Translations under genes and position numbers: made by a program
Source of the DNA: Burkholderiaceae bacterium
GTDB taxonomy: Bacteria; Pseudomonadota; Gammaproteobacteria; Burkholderiales; Burkholderiaceae_C
Assembly (NCBI GenBank): GCA_024235955.1
Contig: JACKLJ010000006.1
Span: 1 to 64,000 of the forward strand
Reading direction: 5' to 3'
DNA: 64,000 bases
Notes under the pieces: generated by a model
The model's input: the letters and a program-made list of their open reading frames with translations, nothing else
Databases searched by the model: none
Told to the model about the DNA's origin: nothing
Shown: positions 54,065 through 61,938 of the stretch, piece after piece
How positions within the stretch are numbered: position 1 is the first letter of the stretch
Layout of the letters: every line of letters starts with the position of its first letter

Positions 54065-55099
54065 ATGGCCGGCCCCATTTCTGTCCCGGACAAGCCTCAA
54101 GTCGTGCGTTTCCTGTTCAAACTGCTGGTGCTGCTCGTCGCCCTGGCGCTGGCTGCCGGCGCGGCGGCCTGGTGGTGGACCACGCAGCCCATGGCGCTGG
54201 CCGCACCCAAGGTGGAAATCTCGGTGCCGGGCGGTGCCTCGCTGCGCACGGCGGCCAACCAGGCCGTTAAGGGCGGGGTGCAGACCCATGCGGACCTGCT
54301 GTACTGGTACTTCCGGCTGGCCGCACGCGACCAGCACATCCAGCCCGGCGCCTATGAAGTCACCGCTGGCATGCGCCCGGCCGACCTGCTGGACAAGCTG
54401 GTGCGCGGCGACCGCATCGAGCTGCCCGTCACCCTGGTGGAAGGCTGGACCTTCAAACAGGTGCGCGAAGCCCTGGCCAAGGCCGAGTCGCTGACGCAGG
54501 AGAGCGCCGGCATGAGCGAGGCCGAACTCATGATGCAGCTGGGCAAGCCCGGCGTGCCGGCCGAAGGTCGCTTCTTCCCCGATACCTACCGCTACGCCAA
54601 GAACTCCAGCGATCTGGGCGTGCTGCGCCACGCCATGCGGCTGATGAACGAGCGCCTAGCCGCCGCCTGGTCGCAGCGCGCGGCGGATACGCCGCTCAAG
54701 AGCCCGGAGCAGGCGCTGATCCTGGCTTCCATCGTGGAAAAGGAAACCGGCAAGCCGGAAGACCGGCCGCTGATCGCCGGCGTGTTCATCAACCGGCTGA
54801 AGATCGGCATGCCGCTGCAGACCGACCCGACGGTGATCTACGGCCTGGGCGACAAGTTCGACGGCAACCTGCGCAAGCGCGACCTGACCACCGACACCCC
54901 CTACAACACCTATACCCGCAAGGGCCTGCCGCCCACGCCCATCGCCATGCCCGGCAAGGCGGCGCTGATGGCCGCCGTGCAGCCGGCCGAGACCAGGGCG
55001 CTGTACTTCGTGGCGCGTGGCGACGGCACCAGCCACTTCAGCGGCTCGCTGGGCGAGCACAACGCCGCCGTGCGCAAGTACCAGCTGGGAGGCCAATGA
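54065..55099 (+). CDS. mltG: Endolytic murein transglycosylase
   Basis: Cuts nascent peptidoglycan and so limits strand length; anchored in the inner membrane. 344 residues: one N-terminal helix (about 16-35), LysM-like part (GASLRTAANQAVKGGVQTHA), then the YceG domain with catalytic Glu225 (ILASIVEKETGKPEDRP), PLQTDPTVIYGLG and SPYNTY-like DTPYNTYTRKGLPP. First gene of mltG-tmk-holB-pilZ-tatD; its stop overlaps the tmk start (ATGA). Confidence 0.95.
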   Translation: MAGPISVPDKPQVVRFLFKLLVLLVALALAAGAAAWWWTTQPMALAAPKVEISVPGGASLRTAANQAVKGGVQTHADLLYWYFRLAARDQHIQPGAYEVTAGMRPADLLDKLVRGDRIELPVTLVEGWTFKQVREALAKAESLTQESAGMSEAELMMQLGKPGVPAEGRFFPDTYRYAKNSSDLGVLRHAMRLMNERLAAAWSQRAADTPLKSPEQALILASIVEKETGKPEDRPLIAGVFINRLKIGMPLQTDPTVIYGLGDKFDGNLRKRDLTTDTPYNTYTRKGLPPTPIAMPGKAALMAAVQPAETRALYFVARGDGTSHFSGSLGEHNAAVRKYQLGGQ

Positions 55100-55779
55100 C
55101 CGGCGCTGCCGCCACACCGCCCGCCGCGCCGGGCCTGTTCATTAGCTTCGAGGGCATCGACGGCGCGGGCAAGTCCACCCACATCGAGGCCCTGGCCGAA
55201 CGCCTGCGCGCGCAGGGCAGGGTGCTGGTCAACACGCGCGAGCCTGGCGGCACGGCGCTGGGCGAGAAGCTGCGCGAGCTGGTGCTGCACGACGCGATGG
55301 AGCCGTTGACCGAGGCGCTGCTGATGTTCGCCGCACGGCGCGAGCACGTGGCGCGGGTGATCGTCCCGGCGCTGGCGGCCGGCCAGGTGGTGCTGTGCGA
55401 CCGCTTCGCCGATGCCACCTTCGCCTACCAGGGCGGCGGGCGCGGCTTCGACTGGCGGACGCTACAACAATTGGAGCTGCTTGCGCTTGCCACGCAAGGG
55501 CTCGAGCCCGATTTGTCTCGCAATTCACCCCTGCAACCGGACCTGACGCTTTGGTTCGACCTGCCGCCCGCCGTGGCCGCCGCGCGCCTCGCCGGCGCGC
55601 GCGTGCCGGACAAGTTCGAGGCCCAGCCCGCCGCCTTTTTCGAGGCCGTGCGCGCCGGCTACGCGCGCCGTCAGGCGGAAGCGCCGGCGCGCTTCGCCCG
55701 CATCGACGCCGATCAGCCGCGCGAAGCCGTATGGCGCGCGGTGGAGGCCGCGGTGCGGGGCAGGGGGTGGATCGCATGA
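55096..55779 (+). CDS. tmk: Thymidylate kinase
   Basis: Phosphorylates dTMP for DNA synthesis. 227 residues with P-loop FEGIDGAGKSTHIEAL, the DRx motif LCDRFADATFAYQGGGRG and lid region. About 15 residues longer than usual: repeat copy 18 inserts LLALATQGLEPDLSRNSPLQ before the conserved PDLTLWFDLPP strand. Overlaps mltG and holB by 4 nt each. Confidence 0.95.
   Translation: MTGAAATPPAAPGLFISFEGIDGAGKSTHIEALAERLRAQGRVLVNTREPGGTALGEKLRELVLHDAMEPLTEALLMFAARREHVARVIVPALAAGQVVLCDRFADATFAYQGGGRGFDWRTLQQLELLALATQGLEPDLSRNSPLQPDLTLWFDLPPAVAAARLAGARVPDKFEAQPAAFFEAVRAGYARRQAEAPARFARIDADQPREAVWRAVEAAVRGRGWIA
55460..55527 (+). repeat. Dispersed stem-loop repeat, copy 18 (inside tmk)
   Basis: GCTACAACAATTGG, AGCTGCTTGCGCTTGC, 8 bases, GGGCTCGAGCCCGATTTGTC, then TCGCAA. 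The spacing is exact and the tail is present; read through in frame. Confidence 0.8.
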
Positions 55780-56768
55780 CGGCGCCGTGGATCGCCGCGC
55801 AGACCCGCGCGCTGTTGGCCCAGCGCGGCCACGCCTGGCTGCTGCAGGGCCCCTCGGGCCTCGGCCAGTTCGATCTGGCGCTGGCGCTGGTGCGCGCATG
55901 GCTGTGCGACGCGCCTACACCTGAAGGCGCCTGCGGCCGGTGCCCCAGCTGCCACGGCATCGACGTGCACACCCACGCCGACCTGGTGGTGCTGATGCCC
56001 GAAACCCAGATGCTGGCGCTGGGCTGGCCGCTGCCGGAAAAGGCTCAGGCCGAGATCGACGACAAGAAACGCAAGCCCAGCAAGGACATCCGCGTGGACG
56101 CCATGCGCGACGCCATCGAGCGCGCCCAGCGCACCAGCGCGCGCGGGCGTGGCCAGGCCATGCTGGTGTTCCCGGCCGAGCGCATGAACCACGTGACCGC
56201 CAACGCGCTGCTGAAAACGCTGGAAGAGCCGCCGGGGGACATGCGCTTCGTGCTGGCCAGCGAGGCCGCGCACCAGCTGCTGCCCACCATCCGCAGCCGC
56301 TGCCTCGCGCATACCATGGTGTGGCCGGCCGAGGCCGACGCGCTGGCCTGGCTGGCCGGGCAGGGCGTGCCGGCCCCGGAGGCCGAGGTGCTGCTGCGCG
56401 CCGCCGGCGGCCGCCCGGCCGAGGCGCTGGCCGCGCACCAGGCGAAGATGGACGCCCGCCAGTGGGCGCTGCTGCCGCGCGCCATGAGCCAGGGCGATGT
56501 CGGCGCCTTCAAGGATGTGCCGCTGCCCGAGGTGGTGAGCCGCCTGCAGAAGCTCTGTCACGACGTCATCGCCGCGCAGCAGGGCGCCGCGCCGCGCTTC
56601 TTCTCGGCCGAGGCGCTGCCGGGCCGGCCGCTGTCCATGCGGGCGCTCACCGGCTGGTGGAAACAGCTGCAACAGGCGGCGCGCACCGCCGAACACCCAC
56701 TTAATACCGGTTTGGCGACGGAATTTCTGGTCAGCAGCGCGCGCGAAGCCCTAAACTCCCGAGGCTGA
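55776..56768 (+). CDS. holB: DNA polymerase III subunit delta'
   Basis: Clamp-loader subunit, 330 residues. LLQGPSGLGQFDLALALVRA is the degenerate P-loop expected in delta' (no GK[S/T]), followed by zinc cysteines CGRCPSCHG, then RVDAMRDAIERAQRTSARGR, ERMNHVTANALLKTLEEPPG (the sensor-type helix) and RSRCL. Start overlaps the tmk stop (ATGA). The tmk-holB-pilZ-tatD order is conserved in beta- and gammaproteobacteria. Confidence 0.95.
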   Translation: MTAPWIAAQTRALLAQRGHAWLLQGPSGLGQFDLALALVRAWLCDAPTPEGACGRCPSCHGIDVHTHADLVVLMPETQMLALGWPLPEKAQAEIDDKKRKPSKDIRVDAMRDAIERAQRTSARGRGQAMLVFPAERMNHVTANALLKTLEEPPGDMRFVLASEAAHQLLPTIRSRCLAHTMVWPAEADALAWLAGQGVPAPEAEVLLRAAGGRPAEALAAHQAKMDARQWALLPRAMSQGDVGAFKDVPLPEVVSRLQKLCHDVIAAQQGAAPRFFSAEALPGRPLSMRALTGWWKQLQQAARTAEHPLNTGLATEFLVSSAREALNSRG

Positions 56769-56796
56769 TCGTTTCCACCCGGAGGCCGTCCACCCC

Positions 56797-57165
56797 ATGT
56801 CCACTTCAGGTTTCGCGCCGCTGGCCGCACGACCCAGCGTCATCCAGCTGGCCATCAAGGAAAAGGCCGCGCTGTACGCCGCCTACATCCCGATGTTCAC
56901 GGATGGGGGTATCTTCATCCCCTCCACCAAGGAGCACCGGCTGGGGGACGACGTCTACGTGCTGCTCACGCTGCCCGACGACCCGCAGCGCTACCCCGTC
57001 GCCGGCAAGGTGGCCTGGATCAACCCGGCGCGCGCCTCGGCCAACCGCACCCAGGGCATCGGCATCCGCTTCCCGGCCGACGAGAAATCCCAGCAGCTCA
57101 AGCTGAAGATCGAGGACATCCTGGGCAGCGCGATCGGCTCCGACAAGCCTACGCAGACCATCTGA
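56797..57165 (+). CDS. pilZ: PilZ domain protein (type IV pilus)
   Basis: 122 residues of the PilZ family in the same place as in Pseudomonas, where PilZ is needed for type IV pilus assembly. Core strands IQLAIKEKAALYAAYIPMFT, GGIFIPS, LGDDVYVLLTLPD and GKVAWINPA; the c-di-GMP-binding RxxxR motif is absent, as in other pilus-type PilZ proteins. Preceded by CCGGAGG. Confidence 0.93.
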   Translation: MSTSGFAPLAARPSVIQLAIKEKAALYAAYIPMFTDGGIFIPSTKEHRLGDDVYVLLTLPDDPQRYPVAGKVAWINPARASANRTQGIGIRFPADEKSQQLKLKIEDILGSAIGSDKPTQTI

Positions 57166-57293
57166 TCTGCGGCAGCGCCGGCCTGGGCGCTGCACAATAC
57201 GGACGGCGGCAACCGCCGTCTTTCAGCTTCCTTTCTTTTCCGATGCCGCCCGCGTGGCTCCGGCCTTGTGTCTGGTGCTGCCGCAGCTGTTCC

Positions 57294-58103
57294 ATGTTCA
57301 CCGATTCCCATTGCCACCTCACGTTCCCTGAACTGTCCGGCCAGTGGTCGGCCGTGCGCGCCGCCATGGCCGCGGCGCAGGTGACGCGCGCCATGACCAT
57401 CTGCACCACCATGGAAGAGTTTCCGCAGGTGCGCGCGCTGGCTGAAACCAACGCCGACCTCTGGGCCACGGTGGGCGTGCACCCGGACAGCGAAGACGTG
57501 CACGAACCGTCGGAAGACGAATTGGTGGCCGCCGCCGCGCATCCTCGCGTCGTGGCCATCGGCGAGACTGGGCTCGACTACTACCAGATGGAAGAGCGCA
57601 AGGGCGGCCGCAGCATTGCCGACATGGGCTGGCAACGCGAGCGCTTCCGCACCCACATCCACGCTGCGCGCCGCGCCGGTGTGCCGCTGGTGATCCACAC
57701 CCGGGCCGCCAGCGCCGACACGCTGGCGATCCTGAAGGAAGAGGGCGAGGAGGGCGGCAGCGGGGCGGCTGGCGGCGTGTTCCACTGTTTCACCGAGACG
57801 CGCGAAGTGGCGCGGGCCGCGCTGGATCTGGGTTTCTACGTTTCGCTCTCGGGCATCGTGACCTTCAAGAGCGCGGCCGAGGTGCACGAAGTGGCACGCC
57901 TGGTGCCGGAAGACCGGCTGCTGATCGAAACCGACAGCCCCTACCTGGCCCCGGTGCCGTACCGTGGCAAGATCAACATGCCGGCCTACGTGCCGTACGT
58001 GGCGGCGCGCATTGCCGAGCTGCGCGGCGTGCCGGTCGAGCGAGTGGCCGAAACCACCAGCGCCAATTTCACCCGCCTGTTTCCCAAGGTCAGCAACGCA
58101 TGA
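57294..58103 (+). CDS. tatD: TatD family metal-dependent nuclease
   Basis: 269 residues of the TatD/YcfH group of metal-dependent DNases. Ligands: DSHCHL (HxH), Glu in VAIGETGLDYY, His in VIHTRAA, His in VFHCFTE and Asp in IETDSPYLAP. ATG 57294 chosen; upstream codons in the same frame are not conserved. Overlaps the ankyrin gene start by 4 nt. Confidence 0.93.
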   Translation: MFTDSHCHLTFPELSGQWSAVRAAMAAAQVTRAMTICTTMEEFPQVRALAETNADLWATVGVHPDSEDVHEPSEDELVAAAAHPRVVAIGETGLDYYQMEERKGGRSIADMGWQRERFRTHIHAARRAGVPLVIHTRAASADTLAILKEEGEEGGSGAAGGVFHCFTETREVARAALDLGFYVSLSGIVTFKSAAEVHEVARLVPEDRLLIETDSPYLAPVPYRGKINMPAYVPYVAARIAELRGVPVERVAETTSANFTRLFPKVSNA

Positions 58104-58897
58104 AGTCCCTGAAATCCCTGGCGCTGGCAGCGCTGCTGAGCTTTGCCGCTGCCGGCGCGTGGGCATCCGACGCCGCGGACGAGTTCATCCGCGCCATCAA
58201 GCAGGACAGCGGCTCCGGCATGACGGCGCTGCTGCGCCAGGGCGTGGACCCGAACACCCGCGACCCGCGCGGCGTGCCCGGCCTGTACCTGGCGCTGCAG
58301 GAAGGCTCGCTGGACGCCGCCAAGGCCATCCTGGCTGCGCCGCGCCTGAACCCGAACGCGCTCACGCCCACCGACGAGAGCCCGCTCATGATGGCCGCGC
58401 TCAAAGGCCAGGTGGACATCGCGCGGGCGCTGATCGCCAAGGGCGGCGCTGTCAACAAGAGCGGCTGGACTCCGTTGCATTACGCGGCCACCGGCGGCAA
58501 CACCGACATGATCCGCCTGCTGCTGGATCACCGCGCCACGGTGGAGGCCTTGTCGCCCAACGAAACCACGCCGCTGATGATGGCGGCGCGCTACGGCAGC
58601 GTCGAGGCGGTGCAGATGCTGTTGCGGGCTGGTGCCGACCCGCGCCGCCGCAACGGCCTGGGCATGGACGCGCTGGACTTCGCCGTCAGCGGCGAGCGGC
58701 CCGATGCCATCGAACTGCTGACCCAGGCCAAGCGCCGAGCGCCGGTGCGTCCGGTGGTGCCGGCACCCGAATCCGCGCCGCCGGGCACCGCTGTCCAGGT
58801 GTTGCCGCAGGACAGCAGCGCCATGCCGCCGCCCGGCATGGCCATCCAGGTCACGCCGCGTGCTGGGCCCGCATCGGCGCCGCGAGGGACTTGGTGA
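58100..58897 (+). CDS. Exported ankyrin-repeat protein
   Basis: 265 residues. Signal peptide MKSLKSLALAALLSFAAAGA, cleavage near WASD, then four or five ankyrin repeats (about 40-215), for instance ESPLMMAALKGQVDIARALI, WTPLHYAATGGNTDMIRLLL and TTPLMMAARYGSVEAVQMLL. The tail is Pro-rich. ATGA overlap with tatD shows co-translation. Ankyrin proteins bind partners; which one is unknown. Confidence 0.9.
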   Translation: MKSLKSLALAALLSFAAAGAWASDAADEFIRAIKQDSGSGMTALLRQGVDPNTRDPRGVPGLYLALQEGSLDAAKAILAAPRLNPNALTPTDESPLMMAALKGQVDIARALIAKGGAVNKSGWTPLHYAATGGNTDMIRLLLDHRATVEALSPNETTPLMMAARYGSVEAVQMLLRAGADPRRRNGLGMDALDFAVSGERPDAIELLTQAKRRAPVRPVVPAPESAPPGTAVQVLPQDSSAMPPPGMAIQVTPRAGPASAPRGTW

Positions 58898-58964
58898 ACC
58901 CGCAAGCTCTGAAGAGTCTCTGGCGCTGACGGCAGGATGGTTTTTCCAGTTGGCGTCATGCCGC

Positions 58965-59168
58965 TCATAACCGCAGCAGCTTGAACGCCCAGAACGGGAT
59001 CTCCCGACGCCCGGACTCCCAATTACGTAAACAGCGCTCGGTGACGTGAAGGAAGTTCCCGCAGTCAGCCCGTGACCAGCCGAGCGAGCGGTACATGGAC
59101 CGCAGCTTTTGGCCTTGCTGGACGCGGTAGGCCAGCGCGTGAGCCGGCAGGCCCCGCACTAGCTTCAC
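58965..59168 (-). CDS. Small HTH protein like VC1465-family Xer recombination activation factor
   Basis: 67 residues, starting GTG 59168. The second half reads RSMYRSLGWSRADCGNFLHV and TERCLRNWESGRREIPFWAF, a helix-turn-helix with the ERxxxxWExGxxxIP pattern of the small XafT/VC1465-type proteins encoded by phage satellites and plasmids, which activate XerCD recombination. No integrase or dif-like site is evident. The upstream leader is strongly AT-rich and contains a short palindrome over the start codon, suggesting acquisition and self-control. Confidence 0.65.
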   Translation of the reverse strand: MKLVRGLPAHALAYRVQQGQKLRSMYRSLGWSRADCGNFLHVTERCLRNWESGRREIPFWAFKLLRL

Positions 59169-59180
59169 ATCATACGATGT
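59167..59180. promoter_or_regulatory. Palindrome over the small HTH gene start
   Basis: ACATC, ATAC, GATGT inverted repeat touching the GTG start, inside an AT-rich island (about 59160-59205) that contrasts with the GC-rich surroundings. Candidate autoregulatory site. Confidence 0.4.
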
Positions 59181-59216
59181 ATATTATGTTAATAAATAGA
59201 TGGGGCGAGGCAGACG

Positions 59217-60206
59217 TCATCCCCCCGTCTGTTCCTTGTTCGAGCCGATGTGGAATGCCACCACGGGTGCACTGAAATCGTTGAACGGCGTGCCCAGAGC
59301 GATCTCACCCGTCGAATGCAGCACGCACTGGTTGCGGCGCAGTTGCACCTCCGCATCGCCGGCGTCCACGAAACGCACCCAGGTGCCGAAGCTGCTGGTA
59401 TCCGTGAGCACGAAGGCGCCGTTGATCCATTCCAGCCGCGCGTGCTGGCGCGACACCCGCTGATCGCTGACCACGAACGCACAACTGGGGATGCGGCCGA
59501 TTTCCACCGGCATGTCTTCGCTGGAAAACACCCTGGTATGGCCCAGCCAGGCCAGCGCAATGCCCAGTTCGGTGCCGGACGCTTCAACCAGCTTGTCGGA
59601 GCCCGTGAGCGTGCCCCGCACGGTGATCAGGTCAGAGGAAACGTCGTCGTTCCATTCAATCTGGAACACCGACTGCGCCTGATCCAGCCCGCGAATCCGC
59701 ATCATGCCCAGCGATCTGTAGCGCACCGCGTTGAGCAGGTCTTCCTCGCTGTCCGCTCCCTGGGCCGCCAGAGCCTGCCGCTCGGCGCGGATCCGCTCGA
59801 TGACCGCCTCGTTCGCCCAGATGGAATGCGCACCCGCCATATCGGACAGCCGCGACGCCAGATTGACGGTGTCGCCGTAGGTGTCTTCACCCAGGTGCAC
59901 CACGACGCCGGTCGAAATGCCCACCTTCAAGGGCATGCGCAGGGCTTCTGGCCAGCTCTGGATGCGCTCGGAGTGGCTGCGCTGCATGAAAATGGCCGCG
60001 CGGACGGCAGCCACGCTGTCATCGAACTGCGCCAGCACGCCGTCGCCCAGGAACTTGATCACCCTGCCCGCGTGCGCCTCGCACACGCGCCCTACCCAGG
60101 CCGTGACTTTCGAGATGACCGCAGCTACCTGGGCACCATCCACTGCCTGATAGGCTGCAGTGCTCCCGGTGAGATCGACAAAGAGAATCGTCTGGGAATC
60201 GGCCAT
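59217..60206 (-). CDS. Class III adenylate/guanylate cyclase fused to FHA domain
   Basis: 329 residues. The cyclase domain (about 1-165) has both metal Asp (Asp11 in FVDLTGS, Asp55 in FLGDG), Lys51 and the transition-state pair Asn115/Arg119 (YGDTVNLASRLSD), so it should be active; the Lys/Asp-Thr pattern points to ATP rather than GTP. The FHA domain (about 230-320: VEIGRIPS, RVSRQHARLEW, SSFGTWVRF) binds phosphothreonine peptides. Cytoplasmic; no membrane segment. Confidence 0.88.
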   Translation of the reverse strand: MADSQTILFVDLTGSTAAYQAVDGAQVAAVISKVTAWVGRVCEAHAGRVIKFLGDGVLAQFDDSVAAVRAAIFMQRSHSERIQSWPEALRMPLKVGISTGVVVHLGEDTYGDTVNLASRLSDMAGAHSIWANEAVIERIRAERQALAAQGADSEEDLLNAVRYRSLGMMRIRGLDQAQSVFQIEWNDDVSSDLITVRGTLTGSDKLVEASGTELGIALAWLGHTRVFSSEDMPVEIGRIPSCAFVVSDQRVSRQHARLEWINGAFVLTDTSSFGTWVRFVDAGDAEVQLRRNQCVLHSTGEIALGTPFNDFSAPVVAFHIGSNKEQTGG

Positions 60207-60462
60207 CGAAAAGCGCTGATGCGGAATACCCTACAGTTACAGGGGCCATCTGGCACCTCGCAACGGCAGGAACTCTTATAAAGCCTACTGCGCCCCTTGA
60301 TCATGCCACGAAAAATGTAGCAAACATGTTGGCGGCGGGCAGGCACCCCGTGCTGCATGTCGTGGTAACGTGGCTACAACGCAACGTAACGGAAAAACCG
60401 ACTTGCCAGATACACACTTGGTGAACAAACTTACAGTTCAACGAGCTTAGTTTCAAAGCCCC

Positions 60463-60813
60463 ATGATTGCCTGGCTTTCCAAAGACATGCTGCACGGGCT
60501 GCAAGCACGGATTGCTGCCTGGCGCGAAGACGACCCGGACCTCGTGGCCAACCGGCTGGAGGACATTCGCATCACCATGCTTGACATGCTGGGCGATGAA
60601 GGCGAACGTCAGTATCCCCAGGTGCGCCGGCGCATCCGCTACAGCGGCGACGCCCAGGGCCTGTGGTACGCCCGTGCCGACCTGATGGCCGCGCTTTCCG
60701 GCCTGCATGGCGAGCGCACGGCCCGCCAGCGCATGGTTAGCCTGTCGGCGATGTTCGAGGGGCTGTTGCCCAAGGGGTTGATGTCGCGCCCCACCACGCT
60801 GATGCGCAACTGA
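60463..60813 (+). CDS. Hypothetical protein, 116 residues
   Basis: Not recognised. MIAWLSKDMLHGLQARIAAW then a helical body with RRRIRYSGDAQGLWYARADL and a basic end; soluble, no signal peptide. Divergent from the cyclase-FHA gene over a 256-bp AT-richer gap, and followed by a good terminator, which supports it as a real single-gene unit. Confidence 0.65.
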   Translation: MIAWLSKDMLHGLQARIAAWREDDPDLVANRLEDIRITMLDMLGDEGERQYPQVRRRIRYSGDAQGLWYARADLMAALSGLHGERTARQRMVSLSAMFEGLLPKGLMSRPTTLMRN

Positions 60814-60833
60814 GCGCATCACCTGACGACCCG

Positions 60834-60857
60834 AGGCGGCTCAAGGCCGCTTTTTTT
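60834..60857 (+). terminator. Intrinsic terminator after the 116-residue gene
   Basis: Stem GCGGC/GCCGC with a 5-base loop and wobble extension, followed by seven T. Lies about 20 bp past the stop codon and before the convergent LD-carboxypeptidase gene. Confidence 0.8.
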
Positions 60858-60888
60858 GCGCCTACTGAAGGGGCCGCGGCCCGGGAAC

Positions 60889-61866
60889 TCAGTGCAGGTG
60901 GCCCCAGAGCACCAGCGCTTCGCGGTCTTCCACCAGCAGATCGACCTTCAGGCCCACCGGCAGCAGCACCTTGGTGGCCACGTGGCCGAATGGCAGGCCG
61001 GTGAGCACCGGCACCTTCACCTGGGAGCGCAGCCAGTCGACCACCGTGGCCAGGTTGAAACCGCGGTCGTGCGGCGTCAGCCGGTACTCGGTGAAATGGC
61101 CCAGCAGGATGGCCTTCTGCCGCGTCAGCACCCCGGCGTGCAGCAACTGCGTGAGCATGCGCTCGACGCGGTACGGGTGCTCGCCCACGTCTTCCAGGAA
61201 CAGGATGCCGCCGTCCACCTGCGGGAAATACGGCGTGCCCAGCAGCGACACCAGCACCGCCAGGTTGCCGCCCCACAGCGGCGCCGGGCCCAGGTGCAGT
61301 TTTGCCTGCAAGGGTTTGGCGGCGCTGGCACCGCGCCGCTGCGCCGGCAGGCGCCAGCCAGTGCCCTCGCCCGCGCCGCTCAGCAGGTCATCGAAGCAGG
61401 CCAGCATGATCGGGTCCGGGTGTTCCGTCTTGCGGCTGCCATGGCCTTCGGCGGCATCGGTGGCGTCGGAGGCGCCAAAGCCTTCCACCAGCGCCGGGCC
61501 GGCCCAGGTGGCTGCGCCGGTCCTGGCCAGCAGTGCCAGCTGCAGCGCCGTGAAGTCGCTGATGCCGACAAAGCGCGTGCCCTTGTCCACGGCGCGGGCG
61601 AGCTGGCGGTACGGCAGCCTGGGCAGCAGGCGTGTCAGGCCGTAGCCGCCGCGGGTGGTGAGCGCTAGGTCGGCACCGCTGGCGGCGGCGCGGCCGATGG
61701 CGGCCAGGCGCACGGCGTCGTCGCCGGCAAAGCGCTGAAAGCTGGCCAGCGCGTCTGGGTCGACCTCGACCTCGTGGCCCATCTGCTGCAGCCGGCGCAC
61801 GCCGCGCCGGAACGCCGCGCGGTCACGTACCGCGCCGGAGGGGGAGTAGACGTAGATGTGCGCCAT
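60889..61866 (-). CDS. ldcA: LD-carboxypeptidase (murein tetrapeptide carboxypeptidase)
   Basis: Trims the terminal D-alanine from murein tetrapeptides during cell-wall recycling; cytoplasmic Ser-Glu-His enzyme of family S66. 325 residues: RGGYGLTRLLP, nucleophile Ser103 in VGISDFTALQ, LWGGNLAVLVSLLGTPYFPQ, LEDVGEHPYRVERML (Glu), LGHFTEY and GLPFGHVATKVLLPVG (His). ATG 61866 is the first conserved residue (MAHIYVYSPSG). Repeat copy 19 fills the gap to the upstream gene. Confidence 0.93.
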   Translation of the reverse strand: MAHIYVYSPSGAVRDRAAFRRGVRRLQQMGHEVEVDPDALASFQRFAGDDAVRLAAIGRAAASGADLALTTRGGYGLTRLLPRLPYRQLARAVDKGTRFVGISDFTALQLALLARTGAATWAGPALVEGFGASDATDAAEGHGSRKTEHPDPIMLACFDDLLSGAGEGTGWRLPAQRRGASAAKPLQAKLHLGPAPLWGGNLAVLVSLLGTPYFPQVDGGILFLEDVGEHPYRVERMLTQLLHAGVLTRQKAILLGHFTEYRLTPHDRGFNLATVVDWLRSQVKVPVLTGLPFGHVATKVLLPVGLKVDLLVEDREALVLWGHLH

Positions 61867-61877
61867 GCCAGGAGAAT

Positions 61878-61938
61878 ATGAATGAAATCGGGCTCTGGCC
61901 GGCATCTGGCCGGCGCAGGCAGCTATGAAAAGTGTAAC
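61878..61938 (-). repeat. Dispersed stem-loop repeat, copy 19
   Basis: Minus strand: GTGTTACACTTTTC, ATAGCTGCCTGCGCCGGC, 8 bases, GGCCAGAGCCCGATTTCATT. The TAG of its ATAGCTG is the stop codon of the tadA-dehalogenase fusion (61923-61925), and the copy ends 11 bp before the ldcA start. Confidence 0.85.

Noticed and set aside
58898..59216. A prophage or integrated satellite around the Xer-activation-like gene
   Set aside because: Only one small gene and an AT-rich patch; no integrase, tail, replication gene, tRNA or direct repeats seen.
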